A DNA stretch of 64,000 nucleotides from contig JALWKO010000049.1 of assembly GCA_027081405.1 (NCBI GenBank), positions 43,090-107,089 of the forward strand. Direction: 5' to 3'. Positions 17,568 through 27,892 of this stretch are shown piece by piece. Position numbers and translations under genes: made by a program. The stretch is from Campylobacteraceae bacterium. GTDB taxonomy: Bacteria > Campylobacterota > Campylobacteria > Campylobacterales > Sulfurovaceae. Each line of letters starts with the position of its first letter. Within the stretch, counting starts at the first letter, position 1. Under the pieces are notes generated by a model. That model worked only from the letters and a program-made list of their open reading frames with translations, was not told the DNA's origin and searched no databases.

Positions 17568-18803
17568 ATGACCGTAGACGCCGCAGTCGATATTATCAGC
17601 AGAATCATCGGAAACACCCTCGAGGAATACGACCAGTCGCCGCAGAGCAAGGACGAGGACGGAAACCGGAAACCTCATCCGCTGGATATCGTCGATCCGG
17701 ACGATAAGCTGTTCGCCCTCGACATGGCCCTAAAAGAGGTGGCACTCAAGACCACACCGGCGACCCTAATCGAAGGGCCCGGCTCCACCGCGCCGGAGCT
17801 GAGACGCGTCAACAAAGACTACTATGTGCGGGTCCCAGCCGCCCCCCAGAGCGGGCAGAATCTCGACATTGACGACGGACTGGCGTATGCGGTCGTATTT
17901 CGTGCGCTCTCTATGCTCTGGAGCGACTATGGACGCTATGAGCAGCAGGCAGACAGCATTATCGGGACATACGACCATGCCTATCGGGACTACATCAAAG
18001 CGCTTACAAGCGGGCAGCTGGCAAGCCAGGACGCAGCCTATATCCGCTTCAGTGCGGACGGGCAGGAGTGGCACGATGGATACCAGCCGGGAGACCTGTA
18101 TATCAGCTTCAAACGGATCGACACCGACAGCTGGACTCCGGCGATCCGCTTCGTGGGGCGCGACGGAGAGGACGGTCAGGACGGCACGCCTTGCAGCGAC
18201 ACGCAATTTACCGCACTTCATGACACTCCTGCCTCGTATTCCGGTATGGGCGGCAAGATTGTCGCGGTAAAAGACAGCGAGGACGGAGTGGAGTTTGTCG
18301 ATCCGCCATCTGGCAGCGGAGGTGCCTCGACGTTTCTCGATCTATCGGATACCCCGGCTTCGTATACGGCAGGGAAATACGTTGCCGTAAACTCCGAGGG
18401 CGACGCGCTTGAGTTTGTCGATCCCCCCTCCGGGGGTTCGCAAAGCGTGTCGCAGTTTGGGGATAATGTGTTCTACGACGATTCCGCAACGGGGACGATC
18501 AGCCTTGATGCCGATACGTACAACAGTTTCTATCTCTATCCGAACGACGATCTCACGATTTCGTTTGCAAAATTCGACGATGATGGACAGCAGGTGTCCG
18601 CGCATTTTGGAAGCGTCTATACCTTCGCAATCGTAAACGGGAACAGCTTCAATATTGCGTTCGACAGCAACGAAACGATTTACGGGGACGCTTCTATTGC
18701 CGGGGACGCCAACGGCTATCCCCTCACCCTACTGCGAATGTACTACGATGGCGTTGCCTGGATTGTGGTTGACCGGGTTGTAGTATCCGACTATGCGCCA
18801 TGA
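17568..18803 (+). CDS. Phage tail fibre protein
   Basis: Collagen-like GRDGEDGQDGTP and two copies of FLDLSDTPASYxxGKxVAVxSEGDALEFVDPPSG. Confidence 0.75.
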   Translation: MTVDAAVDIISRIIGNTLEEYDQSPQSKDEDGNRKPHPLDIVDPDDKLFALDMALKEVALKTTPATLIEGPGSTAPELRRVNKDYYVRVPAAPQSGQNLDIDDGLAYAVVFRALSMLWSDYGRYEQQADSIIGTYDHAYRDYIKALTSGQLASQDAAYIRFSADGQEWHDGYQPGDLYISFKRIDTDSWTPAIRFVGRDGEDGQDGTPCSDTQFTALHDTPASYSGMGGKIVAVKDSEDGVEFVDPPSGSGGASTFLDLSDTPASYTAGKYVAVNSEGDALEFVDPPSGGSQSVSQFGDNVFYDDSATGTISLDADTYNSFYLYPNDDLTISFAKFDDDGQQVSAHFGSVYTFAIVNGNSFNIAFDSNETIYGDASIAGDANGYPLTLLRMYYDGVAWIVVDRVVVSDYAP

Positions 18804-20128
18804 TCGACACGGTAGCTCCGTATCCCAGTCCGGACTTTTCAGATCCCGAGCTGCTCGACAAAGAATTGTTGGGCGGCGCATTTCCACATGCAATCTTTGC
18901 TGAGCTACGCAGCTTCACCCCAGCAATGAGCAGATATGAAGCTTCGCTGCGAGAAATACAATTTGATTTGCTGCGGCATGACGGGCTCAATTTGCAGGGG
19001 GTGGATGTGACGATGCACGGGAACGGCATCGGGTTTCTGAAACAAGTAGCGTACCTTCCGTATAGAATACGCCGGGCCGATCCGGAGCCGATCGTGGTGT
19101 ATGACCCGCTCGACCACTATACATCTATCGAATATCACGGTAGATCGTCGCGCATTTTGGGGGATGCGCCGATCCGTGATTTTTACTGCTCCACGATCTA
19201 CTATGATCCGGAGAACCCCGGCCTGTTTGGCACAAAATTCGTCAGGGACGATGACGGAAATGTGGTGGAGCGATACGAGGCGTTCGTGTCATTGCTTGAC
19301 TTCAGCGTATATTTACTTGGACGCTGGCCGGGGGATGCGGTTTTTGACTCAAGGAGTTTCGTCGGGTACACAAAAGGTGCCGCAATCTACAAGTGCTATG
19401 TCAATGACGATTATGACGAACTCGTCTCGTTTACCTTCGATGGCGCGGTGTATCGGGTCGGAGGCGTTGAAAAACTTGCGCTCCCCCTCGGGGATTCTGG
19501 ATGTGTTGCGGTTGTATCCGGCGGCGTGACAATCATTTTTGACCAAACGCTCAGCGCAGTCCACCATACAAATGGCGATTACGTAACGCGAAACATCAGC
19601 GAATCCCAGCCGCAATCCAGCTATCCGTTCGGTGCAAAGATCGGTGGGACGATCTATTATCCGAGAGACGCTGAAAGTGCCTACGCGTACCGCCGTAGAC
19701 AAGACGGAAGTTGGTCTATCAGGGTCGTTGAATATCCGTTGTGGATGTTTCAAAAGGCTACAAAGTACGACTATGTGACCGACGGATGGCTTCACCCGCT
19801 TCGATCACTCGGGTACAACCTGATTGTCCGTGGAGTGTGGGCGCCTTCAGGGATTCACCGTGGAGACCAGCTCAAGGGAGCCGATCGCTACGGAGACCTT
19901 GTTGAACGAAACAACACCCTTTATCACACATTCGATTTTAGGCGCTATACAGAGGTGACCGACACACGGGCGCGGGATTCGTTTTACGGCTTTTGCGAGA
20001 GAGTGTGGACTGGAGGGGTTGGTGGGATCGCTGGGTATCTGCCTTATGTGATCGCCGTATTCGACCAAGACGACAAAACAGTATTGCAATTCGAGGGGTT
20101 TGTATTTAGAATCGACCAAACTCCTTAA
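18800..20128 (+). CDS. Hypothetical phage tail protein
   Basis: ATGA overlap with the fibre gene; beta-rich. Confidence 0.5.
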   Translation: MIDTVAPYPSPDFSDPELLDKELLGGAFPHAIFAELRSFTPAMSRYEASLREIQFDLLRHDGLNLQGVDVTMHGNGIGFLKQVAYLPYRIRRADPEPIVVYDPLDHYTSIEYHGRSSRILGDAPIRDFYCSTIYYDPENPGLFGTKFVRDDDGNVVERYEAFVSLLDFSVYLLGRWPGDAVFDSRSFVGYTKGAAIYKCYVNDDYDELVSFTFDGAVYRVGGVEKLALPLGDSGCVAVVSGGVTIIFDQTLSAVHHTNGDYVTRNISESQPQSSYPFGAKIGGTIYYPRDAESAYAYRRRQDGSWSIRVVEYPLWMFQKATKYDYVTDGWLHPLRSLGYNLIVRGVWAPSGIHRGDQLKGADRYGDLVERNNTLYHTFDFRRYTEVTDTRARDSFYGFCERVWTGGVGGIAGYLPYVIAVFDQDDKTVLQFEGFVFRIDQTP

Positions 20129-20141
20129 TTTTGGAGGCAGC

Positions 20142-21083
20142 ATGAATTTCCTCGAAGTAGTCGATCCTTTGACCGGAAAAAAGACGCGCCGGGAGATGCA
20201 CCCCTCGAAGTACCAGCTCGGCAAAAGCCGGGAGCAGGGGCCGATGGGAGCATCCCAGGGGGCGCAGGGGTGGAGAGCTCAGTACGGCGATGCCGTAGGG
20301 AGATTGCTCGGAGGTATCACAGCGCAAAACGATACGCCGAAGTTCACCCCTATCACCCACTCCCTCTTGACGAACGAAGGATACAACCAAGCGCTGCAAA
20401 ACGTCTATGTGCGCAACCTCCAAAAGCTGGCTGCCCAACGCCGCCAGGCCCTCGTCGGGGCGCTCGGTAGCCTCCTCCGCCACAATGCGGCCATCAACAC
20501 GGCCAGGATTGGTGCGGCTTCCAGAATGTACGCGACCGACAAAGATTTCAAGGCCAAGACACTCGGACTTGAAGAGCAGCGTCGCTATCACGACCTTCTC
20601 AATAGCTACAATCGCGGGATGTTGCAAAACCAGCAGGAGAGGCTTCGGCTTGAGCGGGAAAAGCTGACCGCTCCCCAAAATCCGCGTCCGATCAATCCCC
20701 TTGACGCTGCAATCAAGCGCGCAAAAATCGTTCCGGATGCAAGCACATTCAAAGCGCTTATTCCGGACCGAGAGATAGCAGACGAGATCGGGAGCAAGAA
20801 TCTCAAAAAAGCCCGGATGTATTACATCCAGACTGGGAAAATGCCGAAATTCGAGAAAGAGAGCGGCTTCTTTGACGACTATGCCCCGATACCTCCGGGG
20901 CAAAAGCCCGCACCGAAGATCACCAAAGACCACATCCTATCAGTTCGCTCTGAAATCGCGAAAGACTTCGGTGTGCCGGAGGAGCAGATAGCCTTCGATC
21001 CTAAAAGGAAGATGTACGTTCTTCCTAACGGGTATGACGTTCCACTGAATAAAGCTTATGAGCGTGTTTTTGGGGACCGATAA
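20142..21083 (+). CDS. Internal virion/ejection-like protein
   Basis: ATG after GGAGGCAG; helical, Q/R/A-rich middle; directly before the large internal protein. Confidence 0.5.
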   Translation: MNFLEVVDPLTGKKTRREMHPSKYQLGKSREQGPMGASQGAQGWRAQYGDAVGRLLGGITAQNDTPKFTPITHSLLTNEGYNQALQNVYVRNLQKLAAQRRQALVGALGSLLRHNAAINTARIGAASRMYATDKDFKAKTLGLEEQRRYHDLLNSYNRGMLQNQQERLRLEREKLTAPQNPRPINPLDAAIKRAKIVPDASTFKALIPDREIADEIGSKNLKKARMYYIQTGKMPKFEKESGFFDDYAPIPPGQKPAPKITKDHILSVRSEIAKDFGVPEEQIAFDPKRKMYVLPNGYDVPLNKAYERVFGDR

Positions 21084-24000
21084 TGGCAAACGGTAAAAAT
21101 CGTTTTTTGGACATCGCCGTAAAGCGTGATGCTGAACCGAAAAATCGTTTTTTGGACATCGCCGTAAAATCCGACAATTCCCGCATAGACACGATGCCGG
21201 TAGAGGACTATGCCGAAGCAATCGATAACAAAAGCGGCACCATCGGCAGTTTCTTCAAAGGCTTCACCCACACCTTCGACGAATACGCGGCTACCCTGAA
21301 CAAGGGGCTGGATTGGGCTGCCGACAAAATCGCGGGACGCGACACCCACTACTTTGACCAGAATGTCGATTACTGGAATCGGCAGCGAAAGCAAAACGAG
21401 ATCGAAACAGCGGATCACCCTTTTGCGCATTTGGCCGGCGAGCTGCTGCTCGATCCGATCAACTTCACTCCGGCGGGGATCGCGTCGAAGGGGACGAAGC
21501 TGGCGCGAATCGCCAAGTCTGCGGCAGGAGGAGCGGCTATCGGGGCCGGAGCAACGTTCGCCCACGACTACGGAAACGTTTCGGTAAATGACGAGCAAAA
21601 AATCAAGAACATGGAGTTCGGGGCCGGGCTCGTCGCACTTGCGAATGCAGCGATCGCCGCCCTGACGAGGGGGAAGGTCTGGGATGCGATCAAGACTCCG
21701 GAGGACATTGAAAGCCCACACGCGAAAGCGGCGATCCAGGCGCTGATCGAGCGGCCCGAGGCGTTCGGGCTCGACAAGGGAAGTGTCGAGAAGATCAAGC
21801 GCGAGGCGGCGGCGAAAGAGCAAAGCGCCAAATCTGACGAGGCGTTCGATTGGGCGCGATTCGCGGAGGATTACGCGGAGCCGGATCACGGAACGGTTCT
21901 TGATGCAGAAGGGAACGTTTTGTATAGCGGAGAGGGGGCGTGGCGGGAGCTGCACACAATCGACGAGCCCCACGAGCTCCGCGCTCATGAGCAGGAGTCC
22001 GATCCTACCCCAGAGCCCGATATGGATGTGGATGCTATTTTGTCTGCGCCAATTGAGAATCTATCGGATAATCCGCTATTTCAGTATGTAGTCGATCGTG
22101 CACGAAAACGAAGCGCATCCGATATTCGGCATGGTCGGAAGCTTGAGTTCGATCGTGACTTTCGTTACACGCATGACGGCGCGAAGTGGGGCGCGGAGAT
22201 CAGCCCCGCCGTGTACTCCCCAAACTACGAAGCCGATTTTGCGCTGACGAAGGGGGACGTCAAAAAGATCGAGGCGGGCAAGATCACGCCGGAGATCGAG
22301 GAAAAGATTCGGCACGATATGCGGGTAATGCTCGAGCATCCCGACTGGGCCGATGAAGGGACGGCGATTCTCTCGGGTAAACGAGGGGCTCCGCTTGATG
22401 AGGTGCGGCTCAACGAAAACGGAGAGCTCGTAGGCCCCGACGGTGTACCAATCTTTGCAAATGGGATTCCGAGCCTGGCCGTAGGCGTTGGAGCCGGGAC
22501 CTACAACGCCATTTCCGGTGAGTACGATCCGAACCGGGACTTCATGAGCCAGATCGAGCAGAAGTTCCTCCAGGGACTGATCTACGGAACCCTTGGAACC
22601 CTTGCACTGAAACAGTTGCGTCACATTGCGCCAGAAAGCTATGAACGTGTGCGAAAAGCTGTGCTTGAAAATTCTTATCGGGACGCGGACGGTTCGATTC
22701 GGCTCAACGCCAACGCCCTGGAGTCGAAGTACCTGCGCAGGGGACGCGGCGGTGAGCGCGTCAACGAGTCGGCGCTGATGCGCGAAGCCGCCACGCTGCC
22801 GGAACCTATCAAGAGTTATCAGGAGTTTAAGGCAAACTTCTTATCGGCCCCAGATGGGCGCACATATATCGAAACGCCCGTTGGAAGAGTCTACGCCAAC
22901 GCAATGAAAGTATGGGGACATTTGACGGACAATACGCATTTTGACGATAGGGGGTATATCAGCGGCGCCTTCGCGGATACGATGCGCGATCCGCTCTTTG
23001 TGGTGAAGCAGCCGTATAAAGATGATTGGAATATCGTTTTCTATAAGCCGTTCAAGGGAGAAGACGGACACTATCATATCGCCGCTTTTGCGGTAGATAG
23101 AAACGGGGAGTTGGTCAACAAAACTTTTTTTGAGTTGAGCGATCTTTCCAAATTAAAGAAGATGATAAAAGTACCGGATAGGAACCTATTGTATGAGAAG
23201 CGCCTCAATCAGCCGACTCCCGAAGGAAGCCCTGATTACACTTCGCACGCTAAAAGCAGCGTGGAAAAAGACGCTAATGCAATTGTAGCAGATGACGACA
23301 ACGGCGTCAAGATCGGGATGTTTGCCGGAGACAAGCCTTATACGAGACCGAGCGGGCCGGACGATTTCAAATTTGAAAAGGCCGTAGTCAGACACGCAAA
23401 AGAGTGGGCGCAGGAGCTCAATCCGTTTTCAAAATCCGACACGAGCGCGCACTTGAAGCGGATCATCGACGATCAGTTTACAAGGGAATGGAAAAAGATC
23501 GACAACAGCCTGAAGGGGTCGTTCAACCGGTGGTTTAGAAACACCCTCTCTGGGGAATATATGAGCAAGCGCGAAGAGGTGATGTCCGGACGCCACGAGG
23601 CGATCAAAGAGGCCGAAAAGCTGCACGCCGCGTTGATGCACTTGAGCGAATCTGACCGGAAGATGCTGCATGAGTATATCGTCGGCGACATCGACGACGC
23701 GCCGGAGCACGTCAAGGCGATTGCAGAAAATATCCGCGCAACGGTCCACGACCTCCAGGAGAAAATCCGGGATGCCGGGATTCTGCCGGACGAGGCGATC
23801 GACGCGTGGGGCAAATACTACCTCAAGCGGCTCTACGACCCCTACTACAACGCAGACAATCCGGTACAGTGGGTCAAGCGCTCCATGACGATCCCGAAAA
23901 TGAAGCGTCGGGGGAAAGAAGAGATTGTCACGATGGATGAATTTCGGCAGATGGTCGAAGACGGCGAAATCCCCACAGAGAATCTGACAATCGACCCAGA

Positions 24001-25624
24001 AAGCGGGGAGCTTGTGCCCACACGCGCACTATCGCTAAAAGACGGCGGGGTAGAAATCGACTTCATCGGCAAGAATCGGGTGCGAATCCGCCGCGACTGG
24101 ACCAAAGAGGAGCGGGAGGCGATGGGGGAGATCACCGATGCGGCGATCACCGTGCCCGAAACGGTGCTCCACCTCAAGCTGCTCCTCGAGCATTCAAAAT
24201 TCCTCGATGCCGTCGCAAGAGTGGATGGCTCGGTCGTCCTCCCGGATGAGGCGGCAAAGCTCGGGGAGGACTGGCTCAAGGCAAACGGATACACGAAGCT
24301 CGGCTCCGATCCGCGCTATGGCCCGCTTGCCGGGCAGTGGGTGCGCGACGACGTGGCCAATGACATCAAAGGGGTGTCTGAGATCAACTTTGGAAAAGAC
24401 GGGGATGCGCTGATCCACCTGTGGCGCCGCTATCTGGCGCTCTGGAAAAAGTCCAAAACCGTCTGGAACGCGACAACACACCTGAACAACCTCGTGTCGA
24501 ACTTTTTCCTGATGCACCTTGCAGGGCTTGGGTGGAAAGACATCGGGCAGCGCTTCGTGCAGGCGGCGGCGGAGATGAAGGCGGGATCGAGATTGGACGA
24601 TCTCGAGAAGAAGGCGGCGATCAATGCACTCTCCGAAAGTGAAAGGGCCGAACTTGCGCGATTATCTGAGGAGCTGAAATACTACAAAGAGGCGTCCAGG
24701 ATGGGGCTGCTCAACACCTCCTTCGTCGAAGATATTGCAGCCGGAGAGGGGAAGGGAGCGCATTTTGGTGTGCGTTCAAAGCTCGGGGAGCTGGACAAAT
24801 GGCTTTCCGATCGATACCAGGCCGAAGACGCTGTGAACAAGCTGGCAATGTATAGACACCTCCGTGAGCAGGGCTGGAGCCCTTCCGAGGCGCGACGGGG
24901 AGTCGAAGCGATCATGCCGGACTATTCGGCTCCGATGGCAAAAGGGATCAAAGCGGCCCGTGACACTGGAGTGACCCCGTTTATCGCATGGGCCTATTTC
25001 ACCTATCCGAAAATCCTTTCGATGCTCAAAACGAAGCGGGGAATGATCCAGGCCGGGAAGGTGATCGGCACCTTTTACGGATTGAGCTACCTCCTAACCG
25101 GGATCGGGAACCCCTACTCGAATGCTCTCCCCGACGATGCGAAAGCGAAGCGTGTGCCGGTCTGGCGCGACGGAAACAAAATAACTACCGTCAAGATGGA
25201 TCGGTTGGTGCCCTATATGCAATTCATGAGTCCTCTATCGACTGGGGCGGAGTTTATCGGGCAGGGCATCCCCCAGGCTGTGTTGTCGAACGTCGTCGGA
25301 ACGAAAATCTACAATAGCCGACCTGTAACATCGACAACGAAACCGGCTGGGCAGCAGCTCTACGATAAGGCGAAGTATTTCGTGCAGAGCCTAACCCCGA
25401 TCCCGCAGCAGGTCAACAGCGGGTGGGATTTTATCGAGTCTCTCCTCCGGTCCGAAAATAACCGGAAGCGCTCCAGCGACATCGTTCCCAGGACGCCGGC
25501 ACAGCAGATCATCAAACTGTTTCCGGGGATCAACATTCTCACGTATGACGAAGAGCGGGTGCGAAAACGGAACAAACGACAAAACACCGTTTCGTCGTTC
25601 CTCGGAGACCTGTTAGGGTACTAA
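21083..25624 (+). CDS. Very large phage internal protein, 1513 aa (LPD38-like C-terminus)
   Basis: Single ORF; C-terminal region MPDYSAPMAKGIKAARDTGVTPFIAWAYFTYPKILSMLKTKRG resembles large polyvalent/ejection proteins. Confidence 0.6.
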   Translation: MANGKNRFLDIAVKRDAEPKNRFLDIAVKSDNSRIDTMPVEDYAEAIDNKSGTIGSFFKGFTHTFDEYAATLNKGLDWAADKIAGRDTHYFDQNVDYWNRQRKQNEIETADHPFAHLAGELLLDPINFTPAGIASKGTKLARIAKSAAGGAAIGAGATFAHDYGNVSVNDEQKIKNMEFGAGLVALANAAIAALTRGKVWDAIKTPEDIESPHAKAAIQALIERPEAFGLDKGSVEKIKREAAAKEQSAKSDEAFDWARFAEDYAEPDHGTVLDAEGNVLYSGEGAWRELHTIDEPHELRAHEQESDPTPEPDMDVDAILSAPIENLSDNPLFQYVVDRARKRSASDIRHGRKLEFDRDFRYTHDGAKWGAEISPAVYSPNYEADFALTKGDVKKIEAGKITPEIEEKIRHDMRVMLEHPDWADEGTAILSGKRGAPLDEVRLNENGELVGPDGVPIFANGIPSLAVGVGAGTYNAISGEYDPNRDFMSQIEQKFLQGLIYGTLGTLALKQLRHIAPESYERVRKAVLENSYRDADGSIRLNANALESKYLRRGRGGERVNESALMREAATLPEPIKSYQEFKANFLSAPDGRTYIETPVGRVYANAMKVWGHLTDNTHFDDRGYISGAFADTMRDPLFVVKQPYKDDWNIVFYKPFKGEDGHYHIAAFAVDRNGELVNKTFFELSDLSKLKKMIKVPDRNLLYEKRLNQPTPEGSPDYTSHAKSSVEKDANAIVADDDNGVKIGMFAGDKPYTRPSGPDDFKFEKAVVRHAKEWAQELNPFSKSDTSAHLKRIIDDQFTREWKKIDNSLKGSFNRWFRNTLSGEYMSKREEVMSGRHEAIKEAEKLHAALMHLSESDRKMLHEYIVGDIDDAPEHVKAIAENIRATVHDLQEKIRDAGILPDEAIDAWGKYYLKRLYDPYYNADNPVQWVKRSMTIPKMKRRGKEEIVTMDEFRQMVEDGEIPTENLTIDPESGELVPTRALSLKDGGVEIDFIGKNRVRIRRDWTKEEREAMGEITDAAITVPETVLHLKLLLEHSKFLDAVARVDGSVVLPDEAAKLGEDWLKANGYTKLGSDPRYGPLAGQWVRDDVANDIKGVSEINFGKDGDALIHLWRRYLALWKKSKTVWNATTHLNNLVSNFFLMHLAGLGWKDIGQRFVQAAAEMKAGSRLDDLEKKAAINALSESERAELARLSEELKYYKEASRMGLLNTSFVEDIAAGEGKGAHFGVRSKLGELDKWLSDRYQAEDAVNKLAMYRHLREQGWSPSEARRGVEAIMPDYSAPMAKGIKAARDTGVTPFIAWAYFTYPKILSMLKTKRGMIQAGKVIGTFYGLSYLLTGIGNPYSNALPDDAKAKRVPVWRDGNKITTVKMDRLVPYMQFMSPLSTGAEFIGQGIPQAVLSNVVGTKIYNSRPVTSTTKPAGQQLYDKAKYFVQSLTPIPQQVNSGWDFIESLLRSENNRKRSSDIVPRTPAQQIIKLFPGINILTYDEERVRKRNKRQNTVSSFLGDLLGY
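21095..21168 (+). repeat. 29-bp direct repeat encoding KNRFLDIAVK twice
   Basis: aaaaatcgttttttggacatcgccgtaaa at 21095-21123 and 21140-21168, 45-nt period. Confidence 0.9.
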
Positions 25625-25641
25625 TCAAAAAAGGAGATCGA

Positions 25642-26058
25642 ATGGGCCTGCTTGATTTCAATATTTCCGACATCGGCGACGTGCTGATAAAGGCACGGGA
25701 GGCAATCACCGGCAAGGGGGTTGAGGACCCTGTTAAAAAAGCGGAAATTGCTCTGAAGCTCCAGCAATTGGAGCAGGCGATCAATATGGGGCAAATCGAA
25801 GTCAACAAAGAGGAGGCGAAGAGCCCGAATCTCTTTGTGGCTGGGTGGCGTCCTTTCATCGGCTGGGTTGGGGGTGTGGCGATCGCCTACAATTTCATCG
25901 TCGCCCCCACGGCGGTTTGGATTGCCGCCCTCAACGGCGCTCAAGCCACGCTGCCGACCATAGACACCGGAGTGCTCTTCAATCTCGTGTTGGCAATGCT
26001 CGGCTTCGGCGGCCTCCGCACGTACGAAAAACTAAAGAACGTCCAGGGGAATCACTGA
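25642..26058 (+). CDS. Holin of 3-TM GTA-like family
   Basis: RPFIGWVGGVAIAYNFIVAP ... VLFNLVLAMLGFGGLRTYEK, typical of GTA_holin_3TM. Confidence 0.75.
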   Translation: MGLLDFNISDIGDVLIKAREAITGKGVEDPVKKAEIALKLQQLEQAINMGQIEVNKEEAKSPNLFVAGWRPFIGWVGGVAIAYNFIVAPTAVWIAALNGAQATLPTIDTGVLFNLVLAMLGFGGLRTYEKLKNVQGNH

Positions 26059-26477
26059 TGGAGCTTGGAATCAAGGACATTATCGAGGGAATTGCCCTCG
26101 TAAGCGGCTGGGTCGCAGCATTCACAGCCGTTCGGGTAAAAACGAATCATCTCATCGAGGCGCTTGAGCGATCAAACAACGAGCATCGTGATGCGATCCA
26201 ACGCACAGAGGACCTTTTACGAAAAGAGAACCGAGCGCTCCATGACCGAATCGACGACAAGAAGCAGCAATTTGACAATTTCCAGAACGAGGTCAAAAAA
26301 GACATGGAGCGGCTATGGAAGATGAGCAATAGGTTTATCGAAGCCGCCGAAGCAGAAAAGCGATTTGTCCTAAAGACCGAATTGAAACTGATGATGGAAA
26401 AGCTCGAAGTGCAGTACAAGCATCTTGATGAAAAACTCGAGATGCTCCTTGCTTCAACAGGCGCAAAACAAAAGTAA
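26058..26477 (+). CDS. Single-TM coiled-coil protein, lysis accessory candidate
   Basis: N-terminal hydrophobic segment then a long coiled coil; TGATG coupling with the holin. Confidence 0.5.
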   Translation: MELGIKDIIEGIALVSGWVAAFTAVRVKTNHLIEALERSNNEHRDAIQRTEDLLRKENRALHDRIDDKKQQFDNFQNEVKKDMERLWKMSNRFIEAAEAEKRFVLKTELKLMMEKLEVQYKHLDEKLEMLLASTGAKQK

Positions 26478-26496
26478 TTCATGAAAAATAGATGGG

Positions 26497-26560
26497 AAAA
26501 CTGTGTACCAAACTGTGTCCAAAAATACCCGATTTTACCCGCTCCTCCGTACACAGTTTT
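26497..26560. promoter_or_regulatory. Inverted repeat AAAACTGTGTAC ... GTACACAGTTTT at the end of the late operon
   Basis: Perfect 12-bp arms, 40-nt spacer with an extra AACTGTGTCC half-site. Confidence 0.6.
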
Positions 26561-26668
26561 GAAATGTGCTTCTTGAAAATGCCCATTTTATGGGGGTTTA
26601 TGAGAAGAGGCTACGGATAGGCGTTTCGATCCCGCATTATACCTTATGTGCGATGCTCGGCAGTGCGT

Positions 26669-27892
26669 TCACTTCGCCGGGACGGTGGCGAAGAAGTCGG
26701 GGAGCTTCTCCACGTAGATCGACTGGGAGGGGAACGCGAAATCGCTGCCGTGCTCCCGTACGATCTCCATGATCCGGATATGGACGTCCTCGCGGATTTC
26801 GAGGTATTTTTCCCAGTCGGAGGTGTTGGTGAAGGTGTAGACGAAAATCCCCAGCGCACTGTCTCCGAAGCGGTCGAAGCGTACCAGCAGGGTCTGGTCG
26901 TGTGCGATGCCGGGGTGGGAGGCGAGCATGGCGCGGATCGCCTCGGTGATGGCGCGGATCTGCGTGGGCGTCGTATCGTAGGTGAGCCCTACCACCATCT
27001 TGATCCGGCGGATCCCCCGGCGGGAGAAATTCTCGATGTTGGAGTTGGCGACGATGGAATTGGGGACGACGACGAAGGATTTTTCGAAGGTGCGGATCTT
27101 GGTGGTCCGCATCCCGATATCCTCCACGATCCCCTCCACGCCGTTGACACGGATCCACTCGCCCACCTTGATCGACTGATCGAGCATCAGCGCGATGGAG
27201 CCGAAAAGGTTCGCGGCGGTGTCTTTGGCCGCCAGGGCGAACGCCATCCCCACGAGCCCCAGGGAAGCGACGAAGGCGGTGACGTTGACCCCGAAGTTGT
27301 ACAGCAGGCTGATGATCCCCAGCGCCACGATCAACAGCCGGACCATCCGGATGATGAAATTGCCCAGTTCGTAGGAGATCCTGCCGGTGCTTTCCCCGTA
27401 AAGATGCAGCGCGGTGCGGATGGCGGGGGTGAAGGCATAGAGCATCCAATACAGATCGACGATGAACATGGAGCTCAGCAGCAGCTCCACGTAGGGATTG
27501 TGGCGCAGAAAGAGGAAATGGAAAAACAGATCCAGCCCGATGATGACGAAAAGGAAGCGGATGGGAGAGCGCAGCTCCCGAATGATCAGATCGTCGATCA
27601 CCGTTTCGGTTTTCCGGGCCAAATGGAGCAGAAACCGGAGCACCACCCGGGTGAGGAATTTCCGAAAAAGATAGATGAGGAAAAAGACTCCGAACGCCGC
27701 GACCCAGTTGCCCAGGGGGATTCCCAGGAAGGATTTGGCCAGATAGGCGCCGTAATGGCTCCCGTAAATCCTGTTGATCCATTCCTGAACGTACCAGTAG
27801 ATGTCCTGGTCGACGATATCGAGGATCTGCTGACCGCTTTGGGCCACTTTCTGCAAGCCCGCGGTGGCGTTGTGTTCGACCGATGGGGCCAT
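26669..27892 (-). CDS. MscS-family mechanosensitive ion channel
   Basis: GLVGMAFALAAKDTAANLFGSIALMLDQSIKVGEWIRV and FVVVPNSIVANSNIENFSRR. Confidence 0.92.
   Translation of the reverse strand: MAPSVEHNATAGLQKVAQSGQQILDIVDQDIYWYVQEWINRIYGSHYGAYLAKSFLGIPLGNWVAAFGVFFLIYLFRKFLTRVVLRFLLHLARKTETVIDDLIIRELRSPIRFLFVIIGLDLFFHFLFLRHNPYVELLLSSMFIVDLYWMLYAFTPAIRTALHLYGESTGRISYELGNFIIRMVRLLIVALGIISLLYNFGVNVTAFVASLGLVGMAFALAAKDTAANLFGSIALMLDQSIKVGEWIRVNGVEGIVEDIGMRTTKIRTFEKSFVVVPNSIVANSNIENFSRRGIRRIKMVVGLTYDTTPTQIRAITEAIRAMLASHPGIAHDQTLLVRFDRFGDSALGIFVYTFTNTSDWEKYLEIREDVHIRIMEIVREHGSDFAFPSQSIYVEKLPDFFATVPAK

Noticed and set aside
8645-20128. Possible diversity-generating retroelement in the fibre genes
   Set aside because: No reverse transcriptase and no TR/VR-like near-duplicate pair was seen; the variable half could only be outside the window.
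26615-26645. GGCGTTTCGATCCCGC resembling a tRNA T-arm (attachment site in a tRNA)
   Set aside because: Arms do not pair properly and no acceptor or anticodon arm is present next to it.
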